DNA of 64,000 nucleotides from Deltaproteobacteria bacterium (GCA_016713535.1 JADJOY010000008.1:1-64000), one strand, 5' to 3'; shown: positions 45,193-55,821, numbered from the stretch's first letter. Numbers and translations: made by a program. The notes: generated by a model not told the origin, from the sequence alone.

Positions 45193-45335
45193 GGAGCGGC
45201 TCCTTCCGTCGCATCGGACGGACCACGAGGCACACGCGCAAGGTCAATGGTTTAGCACACCTGGGTGCGATGACGTCACGGGCGGAGGGGTCGGGTAGGG
45301 GGGCGAGTGACGCCCCGGAGCCGGTTTCCCGCGGC

Positions 45336-46658
45336 TCACCCGGCCGCTGCGGTGGGTACGGCGACGCGCCGTGGCGAGCGCCCGGCGAGCGCTTCGAGGA
45401 GCCCGTAGGCGGCGGCGCCCGCGAAGATCAAGAGCACCGGCTCGACCTGGAGGCGGTAGCGCACCAGGGTCATGAAGATCCCGCACCGGACGAAGAACCA
45501 CGCGACGTACGAGAGCAAGAGCCCCACCGGGCTGCGCCGCGCCAGCGACCACGCGATCCCGACCACGAAGAGGCTGAGCACCGCCGCGTACCAGATCTGG
45601 GTCACGAGCACGAACAGCTTGGGCCAGAAGTTGAAGCCCGGCTGGATCGTGAAGAAGCGCTTCCACTTGCCGAGCACGTAGCCCGGCATCTCGCGCCAGT
45701 GGTCGTGCCAGAACGCGAGCACGATCTCCTTGAAGCGCTGATCGACCTCCACCTCCGTCTCGAGGCCCGCGAAGTTCGGGTCCTTCGACAGGTCGGGGAG
45801 CGTGAAGTAGTCGGCCTGAGGGTTGCCCGGCCACGGGATGAAGAGCCCCTGCAGCTCGGGGTTGCGCAGGATCTCCTCGTTGTTGGCCTGCCAGAGGATG
45901 TAGCCGCCCTCGGTGGTGAGCGGGATGAAGTGGTCCATCACCGCGAAGTTCCGGGCGATCCACGGCGCCAGCAGCACCAGCGGCACGAGCCCCGCTGCGA
46001 GGCCCACTCCGAGCATGCGCATGGGCGGGCGGACCGCGAACAACGCCCACGTGCCGATCGTGGGCACCAGGATCGCGAAGTCGGGCCGCACGTAGACGAG
46101 CACGCCGAGCAGCAGCCCGCCGACGATCGCGGGTGTCCAGCCCGACGCCGCCCCGCCGCTCCCGTACGCCCGCGCGTAGTGCACCAGCGTCCAGGTGATG
46201 AGCGCGATCCCGACGCACTCGGCCCACACCTGGTAGTCGTAGAAGATCAGGAACGGGTCGATCGCAGCGAGGACGCCCGCGACGAGCGCGGGGCCGGCGC
46301 CGACGAGCAGCCGGGCCAGCACGAACGTCGCCGCGGCGGTCGACGCACCGACCACGATCTGCACCATGCACACCGCGAACGCGCTCTCGCCGCCCGCGAG
46401 CTTGATGCCCGCGAGCAGCAGCGGGTAGCCCGGCATGCGGTGGGCGGTGGGCTCGCCGGGGACGAGGCCGAATTCACCCCGCTCGACGATCGCCTTCGCG
46501 AGCCCGTCGTAGATGATGCCGTCGCCGATCGGCGGCTGGAACGGATGCAGGAACGTGAAGCCGAGGATCAGCCGGAAGGCCAGGGCGATGCCGAAGATCC
46601 ACCACGCCGCGGCGCGGTGCTCGGCGAGGCTGCGCAGGCGAGGGAGGAGTTCGGCCAT
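45336..46658 (-). CDS. GT39/ArnT-like membrane glycosyltransferase
   Basis: 440 residues with about ten hydrophobic segments, starting at ATG 46658. The first loop has the acidic motif typical of PMT/ArnT GT-C enzymes (GDGIIYDGLAKAIVERGEFG), and HRMPGYPLLLAGIKLAGG follows, another common feature. An exported loop with WQANNEEILRN lies near residues 220-260. It likely transfers a sugar from a polyprenyl carrier on the periplasmic side. It is the first gene of the minus-strand unit with wzz. The frame is open far upstream, but that part is arginine-rich and out of keeping with the family. Confidence 0.82.
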   Translation of the reverse strand: MAELLPRLRSLAEHRAAAWWIFGIALAFRLILGFTFLHPFQPPIGDGIIYDGLAKAIVERGEFGLVPGEPTAHRMPGYPLLLAGIKLAGGESAFAVCMVQIVVGASTAAATFVLARLLVGAGPALVAGVLAAIDPFLIFYDYQVWAECVGIALITWTLVHYARAYGSGGAASGWTPAIVGGLLLGVLVYVRPDFAILVPTIGTWALFAVRPPMRMLGVGLAAGLVPLVLLAPWIARNFAVMDHFIPLTTEGGYILWQANNEEILRNPELQGLFIPWPGNPQADYFTLPDLSKDPNFAGLETEVEVDQRFKEIVLAFWHDHWREMPGYVLGKWKRFFTIQPGFNFWPKLFVLVTQIWYAAVLSLFVVGIAWSLARRSPVGLLLSYVAWFFVRCGIFMTLVRYRLQVEPVLLIFAGAAAYGLLEALAGRSPRRVAVPTAAAG

Positions 46659-46851
46659 GGAGCGGTGCGGTGGAACGATCGCGGTCGCGTGAACGTCGAC
46701 GGAGGGGGTTGGCGGACGCGTCCTCTCGAGCGCGGGCTCATGGTTGGGGAACGCCCGCCGGCTCGGCGGATCCCCCCTGCTTTCCATCCCGGATTTGGTC
46801 GCGTACCTAACCTCACCGCCGCCCCTGGGGAGCGTGCGAACGGAGGACGTT
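46659..46851. promoter_or_regulatory. Divergent promoter gap
   Basis: 193 bases between the GT39-like gene (-) and the exported hydrolase (+). A GGAGG at 46842-46846 serves the hydrolase GTG at 46852. No clear -35/-10 pair could be singled out. Confidence 0.4.
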
Positions 46852-49094
46852 GTGGCTAACCGTCTACAAGGGAGGACGTTCCTCCTGCAAGTGGTCTTGA
46901 TGCGATTCCTGCTCGGCCTCGGCGTCGCGTCACCGGCGCTCGCCCAAGGTGGCGGCGGCGACGGTCCGGAGCGGGTGGTGTTCTCGTTCGACGACGGGCT
47001 CGCGGGCTGGGTCCTCGGCGGCAAGGCGCCGACCTACAGCGCGCATCGCCAGGACCCGGGCTCGTGGAAGGACGGCGGCGGAGCCGCCGAGATCCGCTAC
47101 GAGGCCGGCGAGAAGGTCCTGTTCGGCACCGACTGCCTGAACCAGGGGCCACCGCCCGGGCTCCTGCAGCGGATCTTCGGCGGCAGCTCGACGCCGCGCG
47201 CGCCGTTGGTCGACGTCTCGTCCATGGCGGGCTTCGCCTTCGAGGTGTGGAGCGAGGCCAGCACCATGCTCTTCCTCAACGTCGCCGAACGCTCCGGCGC
47301 ACGCTACGTGCATCCGTTCGAGGTGCGCGCCGGTGAGTGGCAGCACGTGCGCGTGCCGCTCACGTCCTTCACGCTCGCCGGCGACTCGAGCGACGACGAC
47401 GGCAAGCTCGACGGCGACCAGGTGTATGCGTTCGCGCTCGGCGACCTGCGCTCCTTCACGAGCGGCGACTCGCCGGCGAACCGGGTGCGGATCGATTCGT
47501 TGGCGGTGTGGGACGCCGAGCGAGCGACGCGCGGACGGCCGGACCTCGCGGCGACGCCGCGGCCGGCGAGGTCGGCGGCGGCGAGCGGATCCGGGTGCGC
47601 GGCGCGAGCGGCGCGCAGGTGGCGGGCGCGGGCGAGCGCCTCGACGTCGTCGGCCCGCCCGAGGCGCGCGCGACCGGCGCGCTCGAGATCGCGTGGGCCG
47701 ACGCGGCGAGCGGCGCGGTGGTGCCGACCGCGGCGGCGGCGCAAGCGCCGAGTCGCACCGGCCTCTACCGCGTCACCAGCCGGGTCCGCGGCGCCGACGG
47801 AGCGATCACCGCGTCGGGCGTGGACACCGTCGCGGTGGTGCCGGTCGAGCGCACTCGCAGCTGGCTCGGCGCGTGCGTCCTCTCGGATCTCGCGAGCGTC
47901 GAGCGCGCCGGCGCGAACCCGACGCTCGCGCGCGCCGCCGGCATCACCTGGGACCGGCCGATCGTGTCGTGGAAAGGGATCGAGCGGACCCGTGGCCAGG
48001 ACCGCTGGGACGACACCGACCGGCTGATCCGCGAGCGGGTCGAGCAGGGCTTCGAGCTCGCGCCCATGCTCGCGCACGCTCCGGAGTGGGCGGGCAGCGA
48101 CGAGAGTGGCGACGCGCCCCCCACGGACCTCGCGGCGCTCGAGAGCTTCGCCGAGCGCCTCACGCGCCGCTACCGCGACCAGGTGCGGTTCTGGACCCTC
48201 GGCAACGAGCCCAACTGGGCGCACACCAAGATGCCGGCCAAGACCTACGTCGGGCTGCTGGCTGCGTTCCAGCGCGGCGTGAAACGCGCCGACCCCGACG
48301 TCAAGGTGCTGATCGCCGGGATCGCCTTCATCGATCTCGACTACGTCGAAGCGCTCTACGACGCGGGCGCGGCGCCGCACTTCGACATCATGAACCTGCA
48401 CCCGTACGCGTTCCCCGCGCCGCCCGAGGACGAGAACGGCTCGGGCTTGCTGCGCCGCACCACCGGCGTGGAGGCGAGCGTCGCGGGGATCAAGAAGGTG
48501 AAGGCGCTGATGGAGCGCCGCGGCGACGGTGCGAAGCCGCTCTGGATCACCGAGATCAGCTGGGGATCGGGCCAGGCCGCGAACGACCTCGAGGCGAAGT
48601 TCCGTCCCTTCATGGTCGATCCGCCGACCCAGGCGCGCTATTACGTGCGCGCCGCCTTGCTGTCACGGGCGTGGGGGGCCGAGCGCTTCTTCCTGCTCGC
48701 GGTGCCCGAGCTTCCCGACGCGGCGGCCTCGCTGTTCGCGCGCTCCGGGGTGGTGGAGGCGGACGGAACGCCGAAGCCGGCGCTGGTGGCGCTCGCCACC
48801 CTCGCTCGCGAGGTCGGCGACGCGCGACTCGTGGGCGAGGTGAGCGGGCTGCCGCCCACGGCGAGGGGCGTTGCTTTCGAGCGCGACGGCGAGAAGGTGC
48901 TGGCGCTGTGGTCGACGGCGGGCGCGGTGAGCGTGCGCGTGCCGGGCGCGGGGCGGCTGGTGCGCGCGGTCGATGGCTTCGGGCGGCCCCTCGAGGACGG
49001 CGTCTCGATCACGGACGGCGTGATCGCGGCGACCGTCGACGAAATGCCGCGTTACATTCACCTCGCCCCGCCCGCGGCGTCATCGAGTCCCTGA
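46852..49094 (+). CDS. Exported clan-A-type glycoside hydrolase (GH39/GH5-like), frame disrupted near 47560
   Basis: About 747 residues after one indel is bridged. The GTG at 46852 is followed by a signal peptide (FLLQVVLMRFLLGLGVASPALA) and an N-terminal jelly-roll-like domain (VVFSFDDGLAGWVLGG, VSSMAGFAFEVWSEASTMLF). The TIM-barrel part starts near 47860. The acid/base motif FWTLGNEPNW (Glu codon at 48207) and the nucleophile motif LWITEISWG (Glu at 48552) are placed as in clan GH-A. DIMNLHPYAFP is also usual there. It should cut a polysaccharide outside the cytoplasm. The location next to the wzz locus suggests trimming of the cell's own polymer. Confidence 0.8.
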
Positions 49095-49155
49095 TGGCGG
49101 GGACGCGTCCAGCGGACGAACGAGCCAGTTGCTGAAATTTGCGACGTTTGTTGAC

Positions 49156-49195
49156 GGATTCGTCGTTGCTAGCGAATCCGCCCGGTTCGTATACT
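49156..49195 (+). promoter_or_regulatory. Promoter with overlapping inverted repeat upstream of the second hydrolase
   Basis: TTGCTA (49166-49171), an 18-base spacer and TATACT (49190-49195) form a plausible sigma-70 promoter in an unusually AT-rich patch. GGATTCG (49156-49162) and its complement CGAATCC (49173-49179) bracket the -35 element. This fits a repressor or activator site. Confidence 0.5.
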
Positions 49196-49294
49196 CGCTG
49201 TGATGCGAAGCGATCGGGGGAGCCGGGTGCGCGTCGACCGCGCGCCGGGCCGGATGGGAACGGACGCTCGACTTCGCCAGGAGGCCACGTGCAC

Positions 49295-52200
49295 GTGACA
49301 CGCACTCTTTCCTCGTCGCATTCCCCCCGACCGAGCGCCGCCCGTCGCGGGCGCTTCGCGCGCGGCGCCACGATCCTGGTGTGCGCCGCGCTCGGGTTCG
49401 CCTGGCTCGGCCACGCCGAGCGCCCGGCGCAATCGGCGGTGACCGTCAGCAAGAACCTGATCAGCTTCTCCGACAACCGCACCGCCTTCTGGCAGGGAGT
49501 CGGCACGGCGTCGGGGAGCTGGGCGGCGTTCACCGACGGTAGCCGCACCGCCGGAAACCAGACCGTCTACTACAACCCGGACACCAGCGCGAACGACAAG
49601 CTCTCGGTGCTCCAGACGGTCGATCTCGCGAGCCCGGCCGAGTTCACCTACCAGGCCGAGGCGCGCGCCAACAACACAAACGTGTGGTTGGGCGTGGTCT
49701 TCAACTACCAGGCGAACGGCGACCACTACCTGTTCCGGGTCAAGACGGGTGGCACCACCTGGGAGCTCAAGAAGAAGACCGGCGCCAACTACGCCAACGT
49801 CGCCACCGGCAACCTCACGGCGCCCGGCGGCGGCTGCGTGAACACCGCCGCGGTGACGGTGCCCGCCAACAGCTACTTGACCCTCAAGGGCGAGCGCCAC
49901 TCGGCCAACCCGAGCCAGATCACGGTCAGCTACCAGGGCAACGTGCAGGCCACCGCCACCGACGCCAGCGCGCTGTCGGGCGGCAAGGTCGGTGTGTACG
50001 TGAACGGCAACTTCGCGTTCTTCGGCAACCCCGAGCTCACCGGCACCATCAACGTGAGCATGCCGGTCCAGGTGGACGCGGCGTCGGTGGTGAACGCGAT
50101 CCCGCCCGACATGTTCGGCACCAGCCTCGGCATGTTCGGCATCGACAACGGCATCAGCGACTTCATCACCGACCAGGCCACCTACGATGCCTCGATCAAC
50201 AAGTGGATGAGCTACCTGAGCCTGGTCGACGACCTGCGCCCGACCCGCATGCGGTACCCGGGCGGCGTCCAGGGCAACGGCAGCTACTGGGTGCAGGGCA
50301 TCGGACCCATCGCCGGCCGCCGCGCCGACGGGTTCTTCGACGCCATGATCTCGATCGGCACCGACGAGGCGCTGCGTTACGCCGAGGAAGCGGGAGGCAA
50401 GGGCAACCTCATCGTCAACATCGATTGCCTCGTCACCGGCAACAAGAACAGCGGTTGCGACCGCGTCGCCCTCGGCGAGGCGGGCTCGATCCTGAGCGCG
50501 CAGGACTGGGTCGAATACGCGAACTACCCGGCGGATGGGACCAACGGGAACGGCGGGGTGGACTGGGCCGCGGTGCGTGCCGCCAACGGCCGCACGCGGC
50601 CGTACGCCATCGACGTCTGGGAGATCGGCAACGAGGTCATCCAGTCGAGCGCCGCGAACTACGCGGGCCTCTTCAACCGCTTCGCGGTCGGCACCGGCGG
50701 CGCGTCGGTCGGCCTCAAGGGCACCGACCCCTCGGTGAAGCTCGGCTCGCAGGACGACGTCTTCTTCAACACCCTCGGCAACCGGCTGCTCTGGTACCAA
50801 AACGGCGGCAACGGCGTGAACGACATCGCGGGTGCCAACATCGACTTCTGGGCGCACCACCCGTACGGCCCGTCGCCGTTCTTCTCGCTGATCTTCCAGA
50901 AGGACAACACCGTCTCGGTGACGCACACGTTCCCGCAGGGCGGCGACTTCACGTTCACCTTCGAGGCGGCGGCGCTCTACGTTCCGTCCGCCGCCTATCC
51001 GACGCTGGTGCTGCAGATCGACGGCGTCACGCGCTGGTCGCAGACCATCAACCAGGCGTTCTCGATCGGCACCAACGAGTTCCCGGTGTGGAGCACCACC
51101 ATCACCGGCATCACCGCCGGCACCCACACCATCACGGTGCAGGCGGTGGGCGCGTCGTCGAACCAGCTCAGCGTCGATACCCAGGTGGTCCTCGCCGGGC
51201 CGGGCAGCCCGAAGGCGATCGACCTGTCGAACGCCGACCTCTTCTACGAAGCGGTGGCGGGTGTCCCCGACGCCGTGCCGACGTTCCTCGGCGAGCGCGT
51301 GCCCCTCGAGGGCGGGAAGCCGGCCTACGCGACCGAGTGGAACACCATCTACGGCATCAACGCGCGTCCCAACGACCTCAAGTCGGGGATCACCAACGCG
51401 CTCTTCCTCGCCAACTTCTTGAAGCAGGGCGTCAAGCTCGGGAACTTCTTCCCACTCTACGGCGAGACGCAGTTCGTGGGCGCGATCGAGGGCGTGGCGC
51501 GCGACGCGGCCAACAACCAGATCGGCCGACTCGACCCGCGCATGCGTCCCACCGGTCACATCCTCGCCGCCGCCCGGCAGTACCTGAGCGGCAACCTCGT
51601 GAGCCTCGAGACCGCGCCTTACGGCTACCACTACGACGCCGACGACGGCTTCCTGGTGGGCGGCGCGATCGGCTCGCTCTACCGTGAGATCCCGAACTAC
51701 GTGGACGGCCTCGCGGCGCTCCAGTCGAGCGGCAACACCCTGGTGGTGATGCTGGTCAACCGCAACCGCACCCAGAACATCCCCATCGACCTGAGCCTCG
51801 CGAGCTTCAACCCGGCCGCGACCGGCACCCAGGTCGTGATCACCGGCGCCGACATCGGCTCCAACAACGAGCCCGAGAACTCGAGCGGCGGCACGCCCCA
51901 GGTGACTCCGGTGACGTCGGCGCTGAACGGTGTGTCGGCGAGCTTCTCGTACACGCTGCCGGCGCGGTCCGTCGTGTTCCTGGTGCTCAACAAGCTGGGC
52001 TCGGATCCGAATGCGCCGTCGGCGCCGTCGTCGCTGGTGGCGAACCTCGCCGGCTCGAACGTGAACCTGTCGTGGGCGGCGAGCGGCAGCGGCGACCTGG
52101 CCGGCTACGACGTCTACCGCAGCCGTCACTCGGGCGGGCCGTACGCGAACAAGATCAACGCCTCGCCGGTCGTCGCCACCAACTACCAGGACACCACCGC

Positions 52201-52744
52201 GGAGCGAGGCTACGCCCACTACTACGCGATCAAGGCGGTCGACACCGACGGCCACGAGTCGTCGTTCTCGAACACCGCGAGCACCACGCTCGGCGGCTCG
52301 GCCCCCGTATGGGCGGTGCCGTCCGCGGTGACGGTGAACTTCGGCAACCCCAGCGGCGACGCCGTCACGGGTCTCGCGGTGGCGGATGGAACCACCTTCG
52401 ACGTGGCGGGGGCGAGCAACAAGGTCGACTTCCAGGCGGACTTCACGCTGCCGCTCAGCGCTTCACCGACGTCGTTCGCCGCGTACTACAACGGCACCTG
52501 GCCGGCGGCGGCCAAGACGGTGCGGCTCTCGCTCTGGGACTGGGGGACCTCGTCGTGGGTCGAGGTCGTGAACCGCACCGATCCGCAGAACTTCCCGACC
52601 CGGCTCATCTGGGGAACGGTGAAAGCGGCCGAGCTCACGAAGTTCGTGAACGGCTCGTTCCAGGCGAAGGCGCGCATCAACATCGACAGCGCCGGCACCA
52701 GCGCGCTCAAGAGCGACTTCATCGCCGTGCAGGCGCGTAGCTGA
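49295..52744 (+). CDS. Secreted GH51-like alpha-L-arabinofuranosidase-type hydrolase with FnIII domain
   Basis: 1,149 residues from GTG 49295 (GTG 49289 is also possible), after an AGGAGG. It has a signal peptide (GATILVCAALGFAWLGHA) and then a beta-sandwich of about 190 residues. The catalytic barrel has MRYPGG, DVWEIGNEV (acid/base Glu447) and a candidate nucleophile in YATEWN (Glu681), a pattern of clan GH-A families such as GH51/GH39. An inserted beta domain lies at about 545-640 (VSVTHTFPQGGDFTF). A fibronectin type III domain follows (about 905-1000, VNLSWAASGSGDLAGYDVYR), then a C-terminal beta domain. It is far larger than typical GH51 enzymes. The intact frame and a strong terminator follow. 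The substrate is probably a surface or environmental polysaccharide. Confidence 0.8.
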   Translation: MTRTLSSSHSPRPSAARRGRFARGATILVCAALGFAWLGHAERPAQSAVTVSKNLISFSDNRTAFWQGVGTASGSWAAFTDGSRTAGNQTVYYNPDTSANDKLSVLQTVDLASPAEFTYQAEARANNTNVWLGVVFNYQANGDHYLFRVKTGGTTWELKKKTGANYANVATGNLTAPGGGCVNTAAVTVPANSYLTLKGERHSANPSQITVSYQGNVQATATDASALSGGKVGVYVNGNFAFFGNPELTGTINVSMPVQVDAASVVNAIPPDMFGTSLGMFGIDNGISDFITDQATYDASINKWMSYLSLVDDLRPTRMRYPGGVQGNGSYWVQGIGPIAGRRADGFFDAMISIGTDEALRYAEEAGGKGNLIVNIDCLVTGNKNSGCDRVALGEAGSILSAQDWVEYANYPADGTNGNGGVDWAAVRAANGRTRPYAIDVWEIGNEVIQSSAANYAGLFNRFAVGTGGASVGLKGTDPSVKLGSQDDVFFNTLGNRLLWYQNGGNGVNDIAGANIDFWAHHPYGPSPFFSLIFQKDNTVSVTHTFPQGGDFTFTFEAAALYVPSAAYPTLVLQIDGVTRWSQTINQAFSIGTNEFPVWSTTITGITAGTHTITVQAVGASSNQLSVDTQVVLAGPGSPKAIDLSNADLFYEAVAGVPDAVPTFLGERVPLEGGKPAYATEWNTIYGINARPNDLKSGITNALFLANFLKQGVKLGNFFPLYGETQFVGAIEGVARDAANNQIGRLDPRMRPTGHILAAARQYLSGNLVSLETAPYGYHYDADDGFLVGGAIGSLYREIPNYVDGLAALQSSGNTLVVMLVNRNRTQNIPIDLSLASFNPAATGTQVVITGADIGSNNEPENSSGGTPQVTPVTSALNGVSASFSYTLPARSVVFLVLNKLGSDPNAPSAPSSLVANLAGSNVNLSWAASGSGDLAGYDVYRSRHSGGPYANKINASPVVATNYQDTTAERGYAHYYAIKAVDTDGHESSFSNTASTTLGGSAPVWAVPSAVTVNFGNPSGDAVTGLAVADGTTFDVAGASNKVDFQADFTLPLSASPTSFAAYYNGTWPAAAKTVRLSLWDWGTSSWVEVVNRTDPQNFPTRLIWGTVKAAELTKFVNGSFQAKARINIDSAGTSALKSDFIAVQARS

Positions 52745-52765
52745 CGCATCCTTCCGGACGCACGC

Positions 52766-52804
52766 GGCGGGCGCGGGGCCAGGCCCCCCGCCCGCCGTTT
52801 TCGT
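52766..52804 (+). terminator. Intrinsic terminator
   Basis: GGCGGGCG pairs with CGCCCGCC (52766-52773 with 52889-type spacing closed at 52789-52796), with further G/C pairing inside, and TTTT follows at 52798-52801. It lies 22 bases after the hydrolase stop. Confidence 0.75.
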
Positions 52805-53008
52805 TCTCGCGATCGTGCTCCGCGGCGCACGACGCGGAGCCGACGGTCCGGAGCGGACCGCCGCCGGTGGTCCACGTCGCCCGCGCCAGGCGACGGCTGG
52901 GCACGCGACCGTTGCCGCGTCGGTGAATGTCGTGGCGAGGGGGAGGCGCCTCGGCACTTCGCGACGGGCGCGCTCGCCCTCAGGGCCGTGCGCAGAGCGC
53001 GCCGCGCT

Positions 53009-55351
53009 TCAGTTCAGGCGGATCGACACCGCGGCGAGCGGGCTGGTGGAGTGGCCGGCGCGCTCGAGGCGCTCGGCGACTCCCTCGGCGAGCGTCACCT
53101 CGAGCTCGTGCGCCCCGGGTTCCAGCTCCATCAGGTAGCCGAGCGCCGGTGACCAGCGCCGCTCGCCGGGTGGGACCGTGAGCGAGGCCTTCCGGCCCGA
53201 GCTTCGATCGAGGAGGTCGACGGTGACCGGCTCCTCGCTCGCCTCGCGGAGCTCGAGCTCGACCCAGAGCTGGCCCGAGCGACCGAACGAACGCTCGATC
53301 CGTGTCCGTCCTCGCGGCGTGGTGAGGATCGGCACGGTCTCGGTGCCCTCGAGGAGCGGCGTGAGCTCGAGTCCCGCGCCGGAGCCCGGCGGGCCGAGCG
53401 CGATGCGATGCTGGCCGCTCAGGTAGAGGCGCCACTCGAGGGGCTCGACCCCTGCCACCGCCGGGATCGCGTCGTTGGCCCCCTCGAGCCACAGGTTGCT
53501 CGGCACGAACGACATCGGGCCCGTCGGGCGCACCGCGAACGGCACCGGGCGGGTGGTGAACACGCTCCAGATGGTCGGCACGAACGGCGTGCCGGGTACC
53601 CACGGGTGCTCGCTGGTCTCGACCGTCAGACGCGCGCCGTCGCCCACGTAACGTGCGTCGATGCGCGCCACGTCGATGGTGCCGCCGTCGGTGCGGAGCC
53701 TCAGCTCGAGCCGGCTGGCCTGGCTCGCGTTGCGGAGCAGGCGCCGCCAGGGCTCGAGAGCGTCGCTCGGGCTCCGGGCGGGGCGGGCCGTGACCAGCCA
53801 CTTTCGGACCGGCAGCGCCAGGAGGTCGGCGAGGCCCGAGTGGCCGTCGACCGGGTCGAGCTCGATCTGCGAGCGGGGGCTCGCGCACGGCACGGGCCAC
53901 CCGTCCCAGACCAGCCAGTGCTCTCGATCGAGGCGGCGCAGCAGCGAGCACTCGCCGTCGGAGGGCGAGCGCCCCACGGCCCGGGAGCACCAGCACCGTC
54001 CGCCCAGCGGCAGCTCGTCGGGGGATGCCGCGGCGCGAGGCCAGTACCACGGCAGCACCCACGCGCTGGGGGCGTCGAGGATCACGACGTCGTGGGGCCG
54101 CACCAGGGTGTCGAGAGCGTGCGCGAGCGCGCGGTAGGGCGGGTCGCCCAGGCCGAGACGGGCCGTGAGCCGCGGCACGGCCACCGGCAGCATCAGCGCC
54201 GTGGCCAGCGCGGCGGTGAGCGCCACGCGTGCAGCCGGCGCGGCGATGCGCTGGCGGATCGGATAGCCCAGGCCACGGCCGGCGAGGATCGTGGCGGCGG
54301 CCGACGCCGAGAGAAGGAAGCGCGGATCGAGGCGCACCAGACCGGTCGCCGCGAGTAACGAACCCGCGAGGAACGGCATCACCAGCCCGCCGAGCCCGAG
54401 CCCGCGCGCCTGCCACTGGCTCGAGCCCGGTGCGACCCAGCCCGCCACGGCGACCGCGAGCGAGACCACCGTGAGCAGCGCCTCCACGGTGGTCGGGAAC
54501 GAGCCGAGGGCGCTGCGCGGGTCGGCGGCGAGCACGTTTGGGCCGAGCCCCCACTGTGGCCAGCTCGTCAGCCCGCCCTCGGGGCCGTTGGGCAGCGCGA
54601 GCAAGGTCGCCGCGGCGAGGCCTCCCACCAGGTAGCCGAGCGCGGTCGGGAGCAGCGCCCAGCGCGCCGAGCCGTGACGGGTCAGCGGGATCACCATCAC
54701 GAGCTGCGCCAACAGCAACGCCGTCACCCGCGGCTCGGTGGCACCGGTGAGCGTGCCCAGGAGCACCGCGAGCAGGAACGCGCGCAGCCCGCGCACCCGC
54801 CGTGCGGCGACCGACTCGGCGAGAACCAACCCGGCGAGCGACTCGGTGAGCCAAGGCGCGAGCGGATCACCGGCGTGGCCGCTGGCGCGCAGCCACGCAG
54901 GGGAGCCGGCGAGCAAGAGCGCCATCGCCGCGGCGGCGGGAGAGCCGAAGAGGCGCTTGGTCAGACGAAACGCGAGAGTCGCGCCCACGGCGAGCACCAG
55001 CGCCGCCACGAGGCGTGCACCGGTCACGCCGCCGAGCGCGTAGCCCGCGTGCGTCACGAGCGGCCAGAGCGGCGGTCCGACGCCGTCGCTGGCGAGCGCT
55101 CCCGGGAGCTCGGTGAGCGGCACGCTCGCGTAGTGCAGAGCGATCGACTCGTCGAGGTCGACCACCGGGCGGCCGATCCACACCATCGGCAGCAGCCACG
55201 CGATCCCGAGGGCCATCCACGCCAGCACCGTGGCGGCGCGGCTCGACGGCGCGGCGCGTACCGCGATCGGGATGGTCGGGCGCGCGGCGCCGAGTGGCTC
55301 GGAGGCGGGGGCCGGCGAGTCGGACGGGGCGCGCGCGTCCGGTGCGGGCAT
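53009..55351 (-). CDS. GT39-like membrane glycosyltransferase with exported beta domain
   Basis: 780 residues from ATG 55351. An Ala/Pro-rich cytoplasmic N-terminus precedes about eleven hydrophobic segments up to about residue 400. The first periplasmic loop carries the GT39 acidic pair (RPVVDLDESIALHYASV). The C-terminal half (about 420-780) is exported and ends in a beta-rich domain (SGQLWVELELREASEEP, GYLMELEPGAHELEVTL). It is likely a polyprenyl-phosphate-sugar-dependent transferase. The frame is open upstream of the chosen ATG, but that segment overlaps the TPR gene. It follows that gene by 26 bp on the same strand. Confidence 0.8.
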   Translation of the reverse strand: MPAPDARAPSDSPAPASEPLGAARPTIPIAVRAAPSSRAATVLAWMALGIAWLLPMVWIGRPVVDLDESIALHYASVPLTELPGALASDGVGPPLWPLVTHAGYALGGVTGARLVAALVLAVGATLAFRLTKRLFGSPAAAAMALLLAGSPAWLRASGHAGDPLAPWLTESLAGLVLAESVAARRVRGLRAFLLAVLLGTLTGATEPRVTALLLAQLVMVIPLTRHGSARWALLPTALGYLVGGLAAATLLALPNGPEGGLTSWPQWGLGPNVLAADPRSALGSFPTTVEALLTVVSLAVAVAGWVAPGSSQWQARGLGLGGLVMPFLAGSLLAATGLVRLDPRFLLSASAAATILAGRGLGYPIRQRIAAPAARVALTAALATALMLPVAVPRLTARLGLGDPPYRALAHALDTLVRPHDVVILDAPSAWVLPWYWPRAAASPDELPLGGRCWCSRAVGRSPSDGECSLLRRLDREHWLVWDGWPVPCASPRSQIELDPVDGHSGLADLLALPVRKWLVTARPARSPSDALEPWRRLLRNASQASRLELRLRTDGGTIDVARIDARYVGDGARLTVETSEHPWVPGTPFVPTIWSVFTTRPVPFAVRPTGPMSFVPSNLWLEGANDAIPAVAGVEPLEWRLYLSGQHRIALGPPGSGAGLELTPLLEGTETVPILTTPRGRTRIERSFGRSGQLWVELELREASEEPVTVDLLDRSSGRKASLTVPPGERRWSPALGYLMELEPGAHELEVTLAEGVAERLERAGHSTSPLAAVSIRLN

Positions 55352-55377
55352 GGCGGAAGTGGGCGAGGTCGGGAGGG

Positions 55378-55821
55378 TCAGCGTCGTCGCAAGCGCACGT
55401 GAGCGGCGCGGCTCTCGAGCTTCTTCACCTCGGACATCCGCTCGGGGTGGGCGCGGCTCACGGCGGCGGCGAGGAGGTCGAGGGTGAGCCCGAGCGAGGC
55501 GTGATGGGGGCCGAGGGTGCGCTCCTGGATCGACACCAGCCGGCGCAGCACGGGCTCGGCGGCGGCGTAGTTGCCCTGGCGGCGCAGCGCGTAGGCGAGC
55601 TCGGCGAGGGCGCGGGCGTTGGCTTCGGAGTCCTCGCCGGACGACCGCACGGCGCGCGCCGAGAGCTCGGTGGTGACGGCCTCGAGCTCGCGGAACGACC
55701 CTCGGGCGCTCGCCTCGCGCGCCTCGTGCCACAGCCGGTCCGTGGCGTCGTCGCCGTGGGTGGGCGCGCGGTCGCCGGGCGAGGGGCGAGTGTCGTGGGT
55801 CGGGTCCATGATCCAGGTCAC
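55378..55821 (-). CDS. Small TPR protein
   Basis: 147 residues from ATG 55821 (or ATG 55809). The C-terminal half contains two TPR-like units (ANARALAELAYALRRQGNYA, AAEPVLRRLVSIQERTLGPHHASL) of the TPR_12/kinesin-light-chain kind. There is no signal peptide, membrane helix or enzyme motif. Such domains mediate protein contacts. It sits between a GT2 gene and a GT39-like gene on the same strand, but no specific role in glycan assembly can be claimed. Confidence 0.7.
   Translation of the reverse strand: MTWIMDPTHDTRPSPGDRAPTHGDDATDRLWHEAREASARGSFRELEAVTTELSARAVRSSGEDSEANARALAELAYALRRQGNYAAAEPVLRRLVSIQERTLGPHHASLGLTLDLLAAAVSRAHPERMSEVKKLESRAAHVRLRRR

Noticed and set aside
49151-49195. TTGACG (49151) paired with TATACT (49190) as promoter
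   Set aside because: The spacing of 33 bases is too long. TTGCTA at 49166 gives an 18-base spacer and is preferred.
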